This document shows positions 31,586 through 41,708 of a DNA stretch of 48,502 nt, one piece after another; the stretch's first letter is position 1, and each line of letters starts with the position of its first letter. This DNA comes from Planctomycetaceae bacterium (lineage in GTDB: Bacteria; Planctomycetota; Planctomycetia; Pirellulales; UBA1268). The stretch spans positions 1 to 48,502 of the forward strand of contig CANHCU010000013.1 in the NCBI GenBank assembly GCA_947459185.1. The letters are read 5' to 3'. Made by a program: the position numbers and the translations under genes. Below the pieces are notes generated by a model. It did no database searches, was not told the DNA's origin, and saw nothing but the letters and a program-made list of their open reading frames with translations.

Positions 31586-33124
31586 ATGCTCGCCCGTCTG
31601 CAGACCTTTTCATTGTTGGGGATCGATGCGGTGCCCGTGGACGTGGAGGTGGACGTCTCGACGGGTGCCCTGCCCTCGACCGTGCTCGTCGGCCTACCCG
31701 ATCCCGCCATCCGCGAGAGCACGCACCGCGTCGCGCGGGCCATGGTCAACTCGGGCTTCAATCGGCCCAACGATCGGATCGTGATCAACCTCGCCCCGGC
31801 AGAGATGCCCAAACAGGCGGCCACGTTCGACCTGCCGATCACCCTCGGTATCCTCGCCGGCAGCGGACAGTTTTCCTCGGAGCGTTTCCAAGACTATGCG
31901 GTGGTGGGCGAACTCTCGCTGGAGGGCTCGACACGGCCAACGCGGGGCGCCCTCTCGGTGGCCATCTCCGCGGCGCGGCAGAAAAACCTCCGGGGGCTGG
32001 TCGTGCCGACGGCGAGTGCCACGGAGGCGGCGGTCGTCGAAGGCATCGAGGTGATCCCGGTCTCGTCCCTCACCGAGGCCGTCCAGTTTTTCGCAGGAGA
32101 CATCACCATCCCGCGATGCCCGCCGAGGGTCACCGAATGGTTCGATCGCTTCGCCGCCTACGACGTCGACTTTGCCGACGTCCGCGGCCAGGAGGCCGCC
32201 AAACGGGCCGTCTGCGTGGCGGCAGCTGGTGGCCACAACTGCGCGATGGTTGGGCCTCCCGGCGGCGGTAAGACGATGCTCGCCAAACGGATTCCGACGA
32301 TCCTGCCGCAGCTCTCAGCCGCCGAGTCGATCGAGACGACACGCATCTATAGTGCGCTCGGGCTCCTGTCCGCCGGCCAGCCACTCTTGGCTACGCGTCC
32401 CTTCCGGGCCCCGCACCACACGATCAGCGAGGCCGGCCTGATCGGCGGCCGATCGATACCGATGCCGGGCGAGATCTCACTCGCGCATAACGGCGTCCTT
32501 TTTTTGGACGAACTCCCAGAGTTCAACCGTCGCACGCTCGAGGTGCTCAGGCAGCCGCTCGAGGATGGCTTCGTGTCGATCAGCCGGGCCAAGGGGAGCA
32601 CGCGGTTTCCGGCCGACTTCATGATGGTGGCAGCGTTCAATCCATGCCCGTGCGGCTATCGCGGCGATCCGCGGCGGCAGTGCCAGTGCACTGCGCCGCA
32701 AGTCGAACGCTATATGAGCAAGATCTCCGGGCCGCTGCTCGATCGGATCGACATCCACCTGGAGGTGCCAGCGGTGCCGTTTCGCGAACTCTCGGCCAGC
32801 CGGGCTGGCACCTCGAGCAGCCAGATGCGGGAGGCGGTGATGGCGGCCCGCATCCGACAGGCGGAGCGGTTCGCGGGCCTGCCGGTTCGCTCCAACGCGC
32901 GGATGACGAGCCGTCAGGTTCGGGAGTTCTGCCCGCTCGAGCCAGCGGCCGCAGAGTTGGTCAAGGCGGCGGTGAGCGATCTGGGCCTCTCGGCCCGCGC
33001 CCACGACAAGGTGCTCAGGGTCGCCCGCACGATCGCCGACCTCGATGCCGCGGCAACAATCGGCTGTGCCCATGTGAGCGAGGCGATCAACTACCGCGTG
33101 CTCGACCGTGGTCTGTGGACCTGA
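31586..33124 (+). CDS. comM: YifB/ComM family AAA+ ATPase
   Basis: A 512-residue protein, normal for the family. The N-terminal part (LARLQTFSLLGIDAVPVDVE) is the ChlI-like lid domain found before the ATPase. Walker A GPPGGGKTM lies near residue 223, and Walker B GVLFLDELPEF near 304. The zinc-like cysteine set in NPCPCGYRGDPRRQCQC and the C-terminal helical domain (LSARAHDKVLRVARTIADLD) are typical. In competent bacteria ComM is a hexameric helicase that drives branch migration of incoming DNA; YifB is also found in non-competent species. The ATG is preceded by GGAGGA at eight bases. It has its own promoter, apparently under operator control. Confidence 0.93.
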   Translation: MLARLQTFSLLGIDAVPVDVEVDVSTGALPSTVLVGLPDPAIRESTHRVARAMVNSGFNRPNDRIVINLAPAEMPKQAATFDLPITLGILAGSGQFSSERFQDYAVVGELSLEGSTRPTRGALSVAISAARQKNLRGLVVPTASATEAAVVEGIEVIPVSSLTEAVQFFAGDITIPRCPPRVTEWFDRFAAYDVDFADVRGQEAAKRAVCVAAAGGHNCAMVGPPGGGKTMLAKRIPTILPQLSAAESIETTRIYSALGLLSAGQPLLATRPFRAPHHTISEAGLIGGRSIPMPGEISLAHNGVLFLDELPEFNRRTLEVLRQPLEDGFVSISRAKGSTRFPADFMMVAAFNPCPCGYRGDPRRQCQCTAPQVERYMSKISGPLLDRIDIHLEVPAVPFRELSASRAGTSSSQMREAVMAARIRQAERFAGLPVRSNARMTSRQVREFCPLEPAAAELVKAAVSDLGLSARAHDKVLRVARTIADLDAAATIGCAHVSEAINYRVLDRGLWT

Positions 33125-33182
33125 GCACGTTAACTGCCACCGCCGCTCGACACCGAGGGGAGACTTCTGCGACAATCCGTGC

Positions 33183-33935
33183 ATGCTTCCGTCCCGATCG
33201 ATCCACGACACCATCGCATTCGACCGGCCCGCCGGCCTTCCGTGGCGGCGGCTACTCACCATCGCGGTAGCCCTTGCGTGCCTTGGTGTCCTTGCGCTCG
33301 CGGTTGACCTGGACGTCGCCCGCTGGTGCAAAGCGGGACACATTCCCAAGGAGATCATGCGGTTCCTCAACTTCTCCGAGGTCTTCGGCCACGGGATCGG
33401 CGTGGCTACGATCCTGCTGGCCGCCGCCGTGCTTGATCCCACGCTCGTGGGCCGTCGTGCCGTGCCGCGGTTTGGCAGTCTGCCGTTCAGCCGTGATCTG
33501 GGGTGGATGGTCATGACAGCATTTGCGGGCGGCATCGCGGCCAACGTGATCAAGGCCACGCTGGTCGATCGGGTCCGCCCGCGGGCCGCCGATCTCGCCG
33601 CGGCCGCCTCGTCGCTCGCCACGTTTGGCGACTCCTTGGCTGCCAACATTGCCAGCCACAGCGATATCAATAGTTTTCCATCCGGTCACGCCGCCACAGC
33701 CGCAGGGCTCGCGGCAGCGTTGGCGTGGAAATATCCTCGCGGCACCTGGTTCTTCGTCGCGTTGGCCGCGGCCGCAGCAGCCCAGCGGGTGGCCAGTTTG
33801 GCGCACTATCCCAGCGACGTTTTTATGGGTGCGGCGGTTGGGCTTCTCAGCGCCGCGTTTTTGCTCGGCACGAAATCGACCCACGCCACGCAGGCCAGTG
33901 GTCCATCGGACGGCCCCCTCAACACGGTCCGCTGA
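33183..33935 (+). CDS. membrane PAP2-family phosphatase
   Basis: A 250-residue membrane protein with about five hydrophobic segments. All three PAP2 motifs are present: KATLVDRVRPR (Lys124 to Arg-Pro), PSGH (166-169), and Arg202 with HYPSD (His208, Asp212), the catalytic histidines and phosphate-binding set. Such enzymes remove phosphate from lipid phosphates such as undecaprenyl pyrophosphate or phosphatidic acid at the outer face of the inner membrane. A long polar loop (FGDSLAANIASHSDINS) comes just before the PSGH motif. It starts 58 bases after comM and may be read from the same promoter. Confidence 0.85.
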   Translation: MLPSRSIHDTIAFDRPAGLPWRRLLTIAVALACLGVLALAVDLDVARWCKAGHIPKEIMRFLNFSEVFGHGIGVATILLAAAVLDPTLVGRRAVPRFGSLPFSRDLGWMVMTAFAGGIAANVIKATLVDRVRPRAADLAAAASSLATFGDSLAANIASHSDINSFPSGHAATAAGLAAALAWKYPRGTWFFVALAAAAAAQRVASLAHYPSDVFMGAAVGLLSAAFLLGTKSTHATQASGPSDGPLNTVR

Positions 33936-34107
33936 GGGAGGCCGAGCAAGGCTGGAGCAGCGCCCACGCAGCGGCCGGCTTTGGGGCGGGAAAGTAGTTT
34001 CTGGGCCGGCTTCGTGCTACGATATGGGGCATCGGAGCACGCTCCGGTTCATACCTGCTGGTTTTCCCACCTTCATTCGCCACCGGACACGAATCCGAGA
34101 TTCACGC

Positions 34108-34572
34108 ATGCCAGCCCCGAAAAAAGCACGCAAGATAGCCGTCGGCAAGTCATCGGATGCGACGTCTGCGGACGTCGCGACAGCGACCGCCGCCAGTTCG
34201 GAAAAGCCAGCCGGCAAGCGGGTGCTGCTCGTCGACGACGACACGGAGATCGTGGAGTCGATGCGGACCGTGCTCGAATCGCGTGGCTACGAGATCCTCA
34301 TTGCCCGTGACGGCAACCAAGGCCTGATGATGGCGGAGAAGGACGAGCCCGATCTCGTCGTGCTCGACATGATGATGCCCAAGCGAAGCGGCTTCCTGGT
34401 TCTGGAAAAGCTGCGACGGAGCCGCCCGGTGCCGATGAAGGTGATCATGATCACGGCCAACGAGGGCAGTCGGCACAAGGCGTATGCCGAGATGCTGGGC
34501 GTCGACGACTACATCCGCAAGCCATTCGCCATGGACAGGCTGCTGGCGAGCATCGACAAACTGCTGTCCTAA
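34108..34572 (+). CDS. single-domain response regulator
   Basis: A 154-residue protein. The first 37 residues are a Lys/Ala/Ser/Thr-rich, probably disordered tail. The rest is one receiver domain: acidic pair in LLVDDDTE, phospho-acceptor Asp87 in LVVLDMMMPKRSG, Thr in MITANEGS, and the switch Lys in DDYIRKPF. No output domain and no histidine kinase are adjacent, so the partner must be elsewhere. The ATG at 34108 was preferred over upstream starts, which run into sequence without coding character. Confidence 0.85.
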   Translation: MPAPKKARKIAVGKSSDATSADVATATAASSEKPAGKRVLLVDDDTEIVESMRTVLESRGYEILIARDGNQGLMMAEKDEPDLVVLDMMMPKRSGFLVLEKLRRSRPVPMKVIMITANEGSRHKAYAEMLGVDDYIRKPFAMDRLLASIDKLLS

Positions 34573-34692
34573 ATCGAGACGGGCGTCCGCTATTCCCGCG
34601 CTTCTCCGCGGGCTTTGGCAACACCCCGCCCTGCCGAAACACCCCAGGCCTCCGGTGGCAAGCAGGGCGAGATGGGCAGGTGATTCTTGAGA

Positions 34693-34721
34693 TTGACCCG
34701 TTTTCGGGCGGGGCCTACATT
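34693..34721 (+). promoter_or_regulatory. sigma-70 promoter of the dnaG-rpoD operon
   Basis: TTGACC (34693-34698), 17 bases, TACATT (34716-34721), 41 bases before the GTG of dnaG. Both boxes are one or two bases from consensus. Confidence 0.6.
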
Positions 34722-34762
34722 CCGGCGGTACGTTCCATTTCGCCACGGAATCTGAATCCCAC

Positions 34763-36661
34763 GTGACTTCTCCGACCGCATCTCCGGGCCTGCACGACGA
34801 CCTCAAGGAACGCGTGCGCGATGCGATCGACATTGTCGATCTGGTGGGTACATACCTTTCGCTGCGGCGTGCGGGCAAGGCCATGGTGGGCCTCTGTCCC
34901 TGGCACGAAGACTCCCGCCCCAGCTTTCAGGTCAACCCAGAACGCCAGACCTTCCGCTGCTGGGTCTGCAACATCGGCGGCGACGTCTTCAGCTTCCTCA
35001 TGAAGATGGAGCGGCTCGAGTTCCGCGAGGCGCTCGAGCAATTGGCGCAGCGAGCCGGCATCGACCTGCCCCGCGGCCGCGGCGGCCTGCCCACCGATGA
35101 AAAAGCCTCCATTCTCGCCGCGCTCTCCTGGGCCGCTGATCGCTATCGCGACTGCCTCCGCAGCGCCCCCGACGCGAAGCCTGCCCGCGACTATCTCGCG
35201 GCGCGTGGCCTGACGCAGCAGACGATCGACACCTTTCGCCTCGGCTATGCCCCGCCAGCCTGGGACTGGCTCCTCAGGCAGGCCTCGGCGGCCGGCATCT
35301 CGACCGCCCATCTGGCCAAGGCCGGCCTCGTGGTCGAACGGCAGGATCGCTCGGGCCACTACGACCGATTCCGAGACCGGGCCATGTTTCCGATCTGCGA
35401 CCATCTCGCGCGGTGCGTTGCCTTCGGTGGCCGCGTGCTGCCGGGTGCCCCGCCCGACTCCGCGAAATACATCAACTCCCCCGAGACGCCACTCTTTTCG
35501 AAGAGTTCGATGCTCTACGGCCTCGACACGGCCCGCGATGCGATGAGCAAATCGCGGCGGGCGATCGTCGTTGAGGGCTACACCGACTGCCTGGCGGCAC
35601 GGCAGGCAGGGATTCATGACGTCGTCGCCGTTCTCGGCACGGCCCTCGGCGAGCGGCACGCCAAACTGCTCAGGCGGTATGCCGACCGAATCGTGCTCGT
35701 GCTCGACGGCGACGATGCCGGCCGCCGCCGCGCCAACGAGATTCTCGACGTGCTCCTCGCCGAGCCGATCGATCTGCGAATTGCACGGCTGCCAACGGGC
35801 GTGGACCCGTGCGAGTTTGTGCTGGAACAGGGCCGCGACGCCTTCGAGGCGCTCGTAGCCTCGGCAGGTGACCCGCTCGACTACCGGCTCGACGAGGCCC
35901 TTGCCAGCCTTGCGCCTGACGCCGGTGATGACGCATCGCTGGCCGCCGTCGAGAGCGTGCTTACGGCGCTCGCCAAGGTGGCAGCCCAGTCGTCGCTCAC
36001 GCCGTCGCAGTCCCGGCTCCGCGAGGATCAGGTGGTGGGCCGGCTCTCGCGTCGGTTTGGCCTCTCCCGCGAGGCCCTGCGGTCTCGAATGCTCGCCCTG
36101 CGAACCACCTCCGGAAAACGCTCCAGCACCACAGCCGCCCGGTCTGAAACCGGCAATGAGAGCGACGCCATGGCCCCCTCCCCCGGCCTGATGCGACGGC
36201 TTCCGGCCTGGGATCGCGAGGTGATCGAGGTGCTCGTCGGTGTGCCGGATGCCGCGGGCTTGATCGTTCGCGAGGTCCAATCGGCAGAACTCGAAACCCA
36301 GGAGGGCCGCGCCGTGCTGGAGGCCGCCCGCCGCCTGCACGCCGAAGGCCGCGAGATCGCGTTGGCGGGCTTGTTGCTTGAGATTCACGACCCCGCGGTG
36401 CAGAGCCTGCTGGTCGCCGTTGACGAGACGTCGGCGACGCGAACGCCGCTCGATTCACAGGACCGCGTCCACCACCTCGAAGACGCTCTGCGACGCCGCT
36501 CGGCTCAGCGGCAGGCGCACCGCAGCGCACGTACACTGAAAACCTCCCGGCTGGATCCCGGCTCGGAGGCGGCTCTATTGGAGCAGCTCGTCGCCCAACG
36601 GCGGGCTGTTCAAGGCATGACTGATGTCGATGAGGGCATGACCGAACCCAAGGATGGGTGA
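34763..36661 (+). CDS. dnaG: DNA primase
   Basis: A 632-residue primase, which makes RNA primers for replication with DnaB helicase. The CHC2 zinc ribbon is at the N-terminus: CPWH (Cys45, His48) and CWVC (Cys66, Cys69). The catalytic core follows, with the TOPRIM Glu in [17 protein letters not shown] (about 262-280) and the metal-binding [11 protein letters not shown] (about 312-320). The C-terminal 150 residues would be the helicase-binding domain and are poorly conserved, as usual. The GTG at 34763 is used. The stop overlaps a GTG of the rpoD frame by four bases, and rpoD follows directly, as in the macromolecular synthesis operon. No rpsU gene precedes it. Confidence 0.95.
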   Translation: MTSPTASPGLHDDLKERVRDAIDIVDLVGTYLSLRRAGKAMVGLCPWHEDSRPSFQVNPERQTFRCWVCNIGGDVFSFLMKMERLEFREALEQLAQRAGIDLPRGRGGLPTDEKASILAALSWAADRYRDCLRSAPDAKPARDYLAARGLTQQTIDTFRLGYAPPAWDWLLRQASAAGISTAHLAKAGLVVERQDRSGHYDRFRDRAMFPICDHLARCVAFGGRVLPGAPPDSAKYINSPETPLFSKSSMLYGLDTARDAMSKSRRAIVVEGYTDCLAARQAGIHDVVAVLGTALGERHAKLLRRYADRIVLVLDGDDAGRRRANEILDVLLAEPIDLRIARLPTGVDPCEFVLEQGRDAFEALVASAGDPLDYRLDEALASLAPDAGDDASLAAVESVLTALAKVAAQSSLTPSQSRLREDQVVGRLSRRFGLSREALRSRMLALRTTSGKRSSTTAARSETGNESDAMAPSPGLMRRLPAWDREVIEVLVGVPDAAGLIVREVQSAELETQEGRAVLEAARRLHAEGREIALAGLLLEIHDPAVQSLLVAVDETSATRTPLDSQDRVHHLEDALRRRSAQRQAHRSARTLKTSRLDPGSEAALLEQLVAQRRAVQGMTDVDEGMTEPKDG

Positions 36662-36768
36662 AGGTGCCCGTCTCGTCGCTGCAATCGGCCTCGCCGGGAA
36701 CATCGCTTCCTGGCAGGTCGGGGGGCGGTGCGCGAGGTGACGGTACGATGGTGAAGGAGAACCTACTG

Positions 36769-38553
36769 ATGCGTCGATCTGCGAGCACCCTGTCGATGTC
36801 CCAACCTGAAAACGACTCCCGCCCGGCCCACGCCGGCAACGACCACGATGCCCAGCCCGACGCGGCAGCTGAGTCTGCCACGCCGCTGTCCGGTTCCACC
36901 GCGCACGCCGACGCCGATTTGACGGCGCTGATCGTGGCCGGCAAGGAACAGGGCTATCTGACGTTCGATCAGGTCAACTCCTACCTCCCCGACGAAGCGG
37001 TTGACCCGGAGAAGATCGACTGCCTCCTGGTCGCGCTCGAGGAGCAGGGAATCGAACTCGTAGACACTCCGCCCGAGCCGGGCGAACAGGTTGCCGCGAC
37101 GACAGCGCCGGCCGCCAAGCCGCGTGCTCCGCAGCCGCGCCGCGACGAGGCGATCACAACGGCGCCGTCGAACGCCGGCAACGATCCGATCCGGATGTAC
37201 CTGGCCCAGATGGCCGAGATCCCGCTGCTCACGCGGGCCGAAGAGATCTCGCTTGCCAAAAAGATCGAGGTCACCCGCAAGCGGTTCCGCCGCGCGATCC
37301 TTGGCTGTTCCTATTCGATGCAGGCCACGGTGGAGACGCTCCGCCGCGTCCACGAGGGGAAGCTGCCGTTCGATCGCACGATCAAGGTCTCGCTCACCGA
37401 ACGACTGACCAAAGAGCAGATCCAGTCGCGGATGCCCCACAACCTACAGACGCTCGAGCACCTCATCGAGCAGGACAAGTCCGACTTCCGCCTGCTGATC
37501 AGTCGCAAGACGTCGGCCGAGGCGGCCCGCGCCGCTCGGATGCGGTTTCGCCGCAGCCGTGGCAAGTCGCTGATGCTCGTCGAGGAACTGAGCCTGCGGA
37601 CGCGCCGCGTGCAACCGCTGGTGAAACTGCTCCGCGGCATGTCGGGACGCATGGACGATCTCCAGCGGGGCCTGCGGCTGATGGACTCGGGAGACATGTC
37701 CCGCGACGATCGGGCCGACATGCGGAAGGAACTCCGCGACCTGATGCTGACGACGCTCGAGAGCCCGCGGTCGCTCCGGCGGCGGGTCGATATGTTCGCC
37801 CGTCTCAAGGCGGAATATGAGGCCGCCAAGCGGAACCTCTCGGCGGCCAACCTGCGACTGGTCGTGTCGATCGCCAAGAAATACCGTAACCGCGGCCTGA
37901 GCTTTCTGGATCTCATCCAGGAGGGCAACACGGGCCTGATGCGGGCGGTGGACAAGTATGAATACCGCCGTGGCTTTAAGTTCTCGACCTACGCGACCTG
38001 GTGGATCCGTCAGGCGATCACCCGGGCGATCGCCGACCAGGCCCGCACGATCCGCATCCCGGTGCACATGATCGACGTGCTCTCGAAGCTGCGGACCACC
38101 TCGAAGAAACTCCTTCACGAGCTTGGCCGCGAGCCGACATCGGAGGAGATCGCGCAGGCAGCCGGTGTGGGGATCGAGGAAGCTCGCCGGGTGCTCGACA
38201 TGGGCCGACAGCCGATGAGTCTTGACCGGCCCGTGGGCGAGAGCGAAGACGCCAGTTTCAGCGAATTTGTAGAAGATTCGAGCACCGTGAGCCCCACGCA
38301 TTCTGCCACGCATGGGCTGCTCAAGGACCGGCTCGAGTCGCTGCTGAAAACCCTCACCTACCGTGAGCGGGAGATCATCCGGCTGCGATACGGCCTCACC
38401 GATGGCTACACCTACACGCTCGAAGAGGTGGGACGGATCTTCCGGGTGACACGGGAGCGTGTCCGGCAGATCGAAGCCAAGGCGGTCAAGAAGCTGCAGC
38501 ACCCGGTCCGCTCGAAGCAGCTCGAGACCTTCATGGAAGCGATGCCCGGCTAA
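36769..38553 (+). CDS. rpoD: primary RNA polymerase sigma factor RpoD
   Basis: About 594 residues. Region 1.1 ([20 protein letters not shown]) is followed by region 1.2 ([20 protein letters not shown], near 140). A long non-conserved helical insert precedes region 2 (about 354-436) with [20 protein letters not shown] and [15 protein letters not shown], the -10-binding and melting segments. Region 3 is [18 protein letters not shown], and region 4 ends in [20 protein letters not shown], which reads the -35 box. The ATG at 36769 was chosen for its AAGGAG site; the frame is open from a GTG at 36658 that overlaps the dnaG stop, and 36748 is another option. It shares the dnaG promoter and ends at a strong terminator. 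Confidence 0.95.
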   Translation: MRRSASTLSMSQPENDSRPAHAGNDHDAQPDAAAESATPLSGSTAHADADLTALIVAGKEQGYLTFDQVNSYLPDEAVDPEKIDCLLVALEEQGIELVDTPPEPGEQVAATTAPAAKPRAPQPRRDEAITTAPSNAGNDPIRMYLAQMAEIPLLTRAEEISLAKKIEVTRKRFRRAILGCSYSMQATVETLRRVHEGKLPFDRTIKVSLTERLTKEQIQSRMPHNLQTLEHLIEQDKSDFRLLISRKTSAEAARAARMRFRRSRGKSLMLVEELSLRTRRVQPLVKLLRGMSGRMDDLQRGLRLMDSGDMSRDDRADMRKELRDLMLTTLESPRSLRRRVDMFARLKAEYEAAKRNLSAANLRLVVSIAKKYRNRGLSFLDLIQEGNTGLMRAVDKYEYRRGFKFSTYATWWIRQAITRAIADQARTIRIPVHMIDVLSKLRTTSKKLLHELGREPTSEEIAQAAGVGIEEARRVLDMGRQPMSLDRPVGESEDASFSEFVEDSSTVSPTHSATHGLLKDRLESLLKTLTYREREIIRLRYGLTDGYTYTLEEVGRIFRVTRERVRQIEAKAVKKLQHPVRSKQLETFMEAMPG

Positions 38554-38585
38554 CCTTCTGCCGTCTCGGCGGTGCGACACGATAA

Positions 38586-38621
38586 CGGGCCGGCTGCGCA
38601 GGCAGCCGGCCCGGTGTTTTT
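38586..38621 (+). terminator. intrinsic terminator after rpoD
   Basis: An 11-base GC-rich stem, GGGCCGGCTGC with GCAGCCGGCCC (extended by one C-G pair), loop GCAG, followed by GTGTTTTT. It starts 33 bases after the rpoD stop. Confidence 0.9.
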
Positions 38622-38684
38622 CAGCCTTTGATCTGGTAAACTTTCGCGGCGGGGACTCTCCCCGACCGAACCGAAAGCGACCCT

Positions 38685-39422
38685 ATGGCCACGGCCGTCA
38701 TCAGCGAAATCATGCGGACGCTGCACCGCATCCATACCCAACTGTCCGATCTGCGGGGTCGGATCGTCGCCGGCCCACGTCAGGTCGCGGCTCACACCGC
38801 ACAGGTTGACGCGGCGGAGGCGGCCCGGACGGGCGTGCAGGAAGACGTCAAGAAGGCCAAGATGGCCGCCGATCAAAAGCAGCTGCAGCTGAAGACGTCC
38901 GAGGCAAAGATCCGCGATCTCGACGCCAAGCTCAACGCCTGCAAAACCAATCGCGAGTATCAGACACTCACGGAGCAGATCGCGGCCGACAAGATGGCCA
39001 CGAAGGTGCTCGAGGACGAGATCCTCGAGGCACTCGACCGAATCGACACGATCAAAAAAACGCTTCCCACGGCGGAGACGGCCGTGGAGGCTGCCCGCAA
39101 ACTGCTGGGTGAGGCAAAGGCCCGTGTGGCCACCGAGGGAACGCACCTCGAGGCCGAAGTGCAGCGACTCCGTGGAGAACTCGAGGCAACGGAGCGGGAA
39201 CTCCCCGCCGACATCCGCGATCTCTATGGTCGCGCCGTCAAGCAGAAGGGAGCCGAGGGAATGGCCCCGCTCGACGGCGAGAGCTGCGGCGGATGCTACC
39301 ACCAGATCACGGGCAACATGCATTCAGAGCTACTCGTGGGCAAGGTGGTGATGTGCCGCAGCTGCGGCCGCCTGCTCTATCTGCCCGAGAGAACGGTGAC
39401 CGAGCGAACGTCGTCAGGCTGA
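38685..39422 (+). CDS. coiled-coil protein with C4 zinc ribbon
   Basis: A 245-residue protein. Residues 5-180 are one long, charged coiled coil with the conserved phrase LNACKTNREYQTLTEQIAAD, the hallmark of the zf-RING_7 (formerly DUF164) family. A C-terminal zinc ribbon follows: CGGCYHQI and CRSCGRLLYLP supply four cysteines. Family members are widespread and were suggested to bind nucleic acid; the role is not settled. It lies between the rpoD terminator and greA and so has its own promoter, perhaps around TAAACT at 38637-38642, with only a poor -35. Confidence 0.85.
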   Translation: MATAVISEIMRTLHRIHTQLSDLRGRIVAGPRQVAAHTAQVDAAEAARTGVQEDVKKAKMAADQKQLQLKTSEAKIRDLDAKLNACKTNREYQTLTEQIAADKMATKVLEDEILEALDRIDTIKKTLPTAETAVEAARKLLGEAKARVATEGTHLEAEVQRLRGELEATERELPADIRDLYGRAVKQKGAEGMAPLDGESCGGCYHQITGNMHSELLVGKVVMCRSCGRLLYLPERTVTERTSSG

Positions 39423-39515
39423 TTCGGCTTAGTGGCCCGACCTTACTTCCCGGCACGCGTCCTCTGACGCCCGACCCCATATCACGATTCTTGACATCTT
39501 TTCAGGGAGCACCAC

Positions 39516-39998
39516 ATGTCGTCTGACCGTATTCCGATGACCCGCGCCGGCTATGACAAGCTCAAGGCGGAAGCCGATCAACTCGAAACCGTGGAGATGC
39601 CCAAGCTTGCCCAGCGGGTGGCGGCCGCCCGCAGCGAGGGCGATCTCAGCGAAAACGCCGAGTATCACGGGGCGCGTGAAAGCCAGGGGATGATGCAGGC
39701 GAAGATCAACGTGCTCCGCGACAAACTGGCCAGGGCGGTGATCGTAGAACGGGCGAAGGAGGCCGGCGACGAGGTCGTGTTCGGCGCGACGGTGGTCGTG
39801 AAGGACCTCAAGTTCGGCGACGAGGAGGTGTTCGTGCTCGTGGGTGCCGGCGAGGAGGACTACGATGCCGGCCGGATCAATGTGGCCAGCCCGCTCGCCC
39901 AGGGGCTCCTCGGCCGCAAGGTGGGCGAGAAGGTCTCGATCGACGTGCCCGCCGGGACGATGAAGTTCGAAATCCGTGAGGTCCGGTTCGACGACTGA
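39516..39998 (+). CDS. greA: transcription elongation factor GreA
   Basis: A 160-residue protein of normal length. The N-terminal coiled coil that enters the polymerase channel carries the catalytic acidic tip in ARSEGDLSENAEYHGARE. The C-terminal FKBP-like domain shows DYDAGRINVASPLAQGLLGR and VGEKVSIDVPAG. It stimulates transcript cleavage in backtracked RNA polymerase. GGGAG lies seven bases before the ATG. TTGACA at 39491 is too close to the start to be its -35. Its stop codon lies inside a 16-base tandem repeat. Confidence 0.95.
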   Translation: MSSDRIPMTRAGYDKLKAEADQLETVEMPKLAQRVAAARSEGDLSENAEYHGARESQGMMQAKINVLRDKLARAVIVERAKEAGDEVVFGATVVVKDLKFGDEEVFVLVGAGEEDYDAGRINVASPLAQGLLGRKVGEKVSIDVPAGTMKFEIREVRFDD

Positions 39999-40026
39999 CT
40001 TCACGCGAAACTGACTTCACGCGAAA
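39995..40026. repeat. 16-base perfect tandem repeat
   Basis: CTGACTTCACGCGAAA occurs exactly at 39995-40010 and 40011-40026. The greA stop (39996-39998) is in the first unit. A recent slippage or duplication is likely; it could also be a paired protein-binding site upstream of selO. Confidence 0.8.
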
Positions 40027-40059
40027 TTGGTGCAGCCCGTCTGCCGCGGAGGCACGTTG

Positions 40060-41679
40060 ATGCCCAGCCTTGATTCGCTGCGATTCACAAACCGGTTTAC
40101 GAAAGAACTGCCCGGCGACCCCGAGCCGCACAACGGCCGCCGGCAAGTGCGGCAGGCCTGTTGGTCGGGAGTGAGCCCGACGCCGGTCGCCGCCCCCAGG
40201 CTCGTGGCCCATGCCCGCGAGGTGGCCGACCTGCTCGACATCGAGGTGACGCCGGAGAACGAGCAGGCCTTCGCGGAGGTCTTCAGCGGCAACCGGCTGC
40301 TGGCCGGCATGGAGCCGTTTGCGATGTGCTATGGCGGCCACCAGTTCGGTCACTGGGCGGGCCAACTTGGCGATGGCCGTGCCATCAATCTCGGCGAGGT
40401 CGTCAACGGTCGCGGCGAGCACTGGACCCTTCAGCTCAAGGGTGCCGGCCCCACCCCCTATTCCCGCACGGCCGACGGCCTGGCGGTGCTGCGGTCGTCG
40501 ATCCGCGAGTTTCTCTGCAGCGAGGCGATGCACCATCTCGGTGTGCCCACCACCCGTGCGTTGAGCATCGTCACCACCGGCGAGAGCGTGGTCCGCGACA
40601 TGTTCTACGACGGCCACCCCAGGGCGGAGCCCGGCGCGGTCGTCTGCCGGGTGGCGCCGTCGTTCACCCGGTTCGGCAACTTCCAGATTTTCACGGCGCG
40701 GCAGGAGATCGATCAGCTTCGCACGTTGGTTGACTTCACACTGCGAACCGACTTCCCACACCTGCTGCCGACGGCAGGCCCGCCTTCGGCCGAAGCCTAT
40801 GCCGCGATGTTCGATGAGATCTGCCAGCGGACCGCCACGATGATCGTCCACTGGATGCGGGTGGGGTTTGTCCACGGCGTGATGAACACCGACAACATGT
40901 CGATTCTGGGACTGACGATCGACTACGGTCCGTACGGCTGGCTCGAAAACGTCGACCCCGACTGGACGCCCAACACGACCGACGCCCAGGGCCGCCGCTA
41001 CCGGTTCGTCGCCCAGCCGCAGATCGGCCACTGGAACCTGCTGCAACTTGCCAACGCGCTCGTGCCTGTCGTCGGTGATCCCAAACCGCTGGAGGAAGGG
41101 CTCGATGCCTACGTCGAGCGCTTTCAGTCGGGCTACCGAAGGATGATGGCCGACAAGCTGGGGATCGGCTTGCACGGCGGCCTGGGCACGGCCACCGGTG
41201 ACGATCCACTCGTCGCCGACCTCTGGCCACTGCTGGCCGAGGCCAACATTGATATGACGCTGTTTTTTCGCAGTCTGCCGACCATTCGTGGCGACGCCGC
41301 CACGACCGACGATCATGCCAGCCTGCTGGCAGCGGTGTCTTCTGGCTTCTATGAATCCGAAGCCGGTGCGGCGGTTGACAGGGCTCCCCTCGGCGAATGG
41401 CTGGCCCGCTATCAGGCTCGCATCCACGAGGAGGGAATCCCCGATAGCGTCCGTGCCGCACGCATGCACGCGGTCAACCCGCTCTACGTGCCGCGGAACT
41501 ATTTGGCGCAGTTGGCAATCGATAAGGCAGAGGCAGGCGATTTCACGCTGGTACGGGAGATGCTCGAGGTCTCAAGGCACCCCTATGCCGAGCAGCCCGG
41601 CAGGGAAGCCTTTGCGGCCAAGCGGCCCGAATGGGCCCGCCACCGCGCCGGCTGCTCGATGCTGTCATGCAGTTCGTGA
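40060..41679 (+). CDS. selO: protein adenylyltransferase SelO (YdiU family)
   Basis: A 539-residue pseudokinase-fold enzyme that transfers AMP from ATP to protein hydroxyls and is linked to the redox stress response. Diagnostic segments are AMCYGGHQFGHWAGQLGDGR, LQLKGAGPTPYSRTADG, VLRSSIREFLCSEAMHHLG and VHGVMNTDNMSILG, with metal-binding Asn and Asp. The end reads GCSMLSCSS: Cys537 is at the place of selenocysteine in eukaryotic SelO, and Cys532 may form the redox pair. GGAGG lies seven bases before the ATG at 40060. An unknown propeller-like gene follows 29 bases on. Confidence 0.95.
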   Translation: MPSLDSLRFTNRFTKELPGDPEPHNGRRQVRQACWSGVSPTPVAAPRLVAHAREVADLLDIEVTPENEQAFAEVFSGNRLLAGMEPFAMCYGGHQFGHWAGQLGDGRAINLGEVVNGRGEHWTLQLKGAGPTPYSRTADGLAVLRSSIREFLCSEAMHHLGVPTTRALSIVTTGESVVRDMFYDGHPRAEPGAVVCRVAPSFTRFGNFQIFTARQEIDQLRTLVDFTLRTDFPHLLPTAGPPSAEAYAAMFDEICQRTATMIVHWMRVGFVHGVMNTDNMSILGLTIDYGPYGWLENVDPDWTPNTTDAQGRRYRFVAQPQIGHWNLLQLANALVPVVGDPKPLEEGLDAYVERFQSGYRRMMADKLGIGLHGGLGTATGDDPLVADLWPLLAEANIDMTLFFRSLPTIRGDAATTDDHASLLAAVSSGFYESEAGAAVDRAPLGEWLARYQARIHEEGIPDSVRAARMHAVNPLYVPRNYLAQLAIDKAEAGDFTLVREMLEVSRHPYAEQPGREAFAAKRPEWARHRAGCSMLSCSS

Positions 41680-41708
41680 GCGTTGTCCAGGAGCGTGAGG
41701 AGACACCC

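Noticed and set aside
39491-39496. TTGACA before greA as a promoter -35
   Set aside because: A -10 at normal spacing would fall on the greA start codon.
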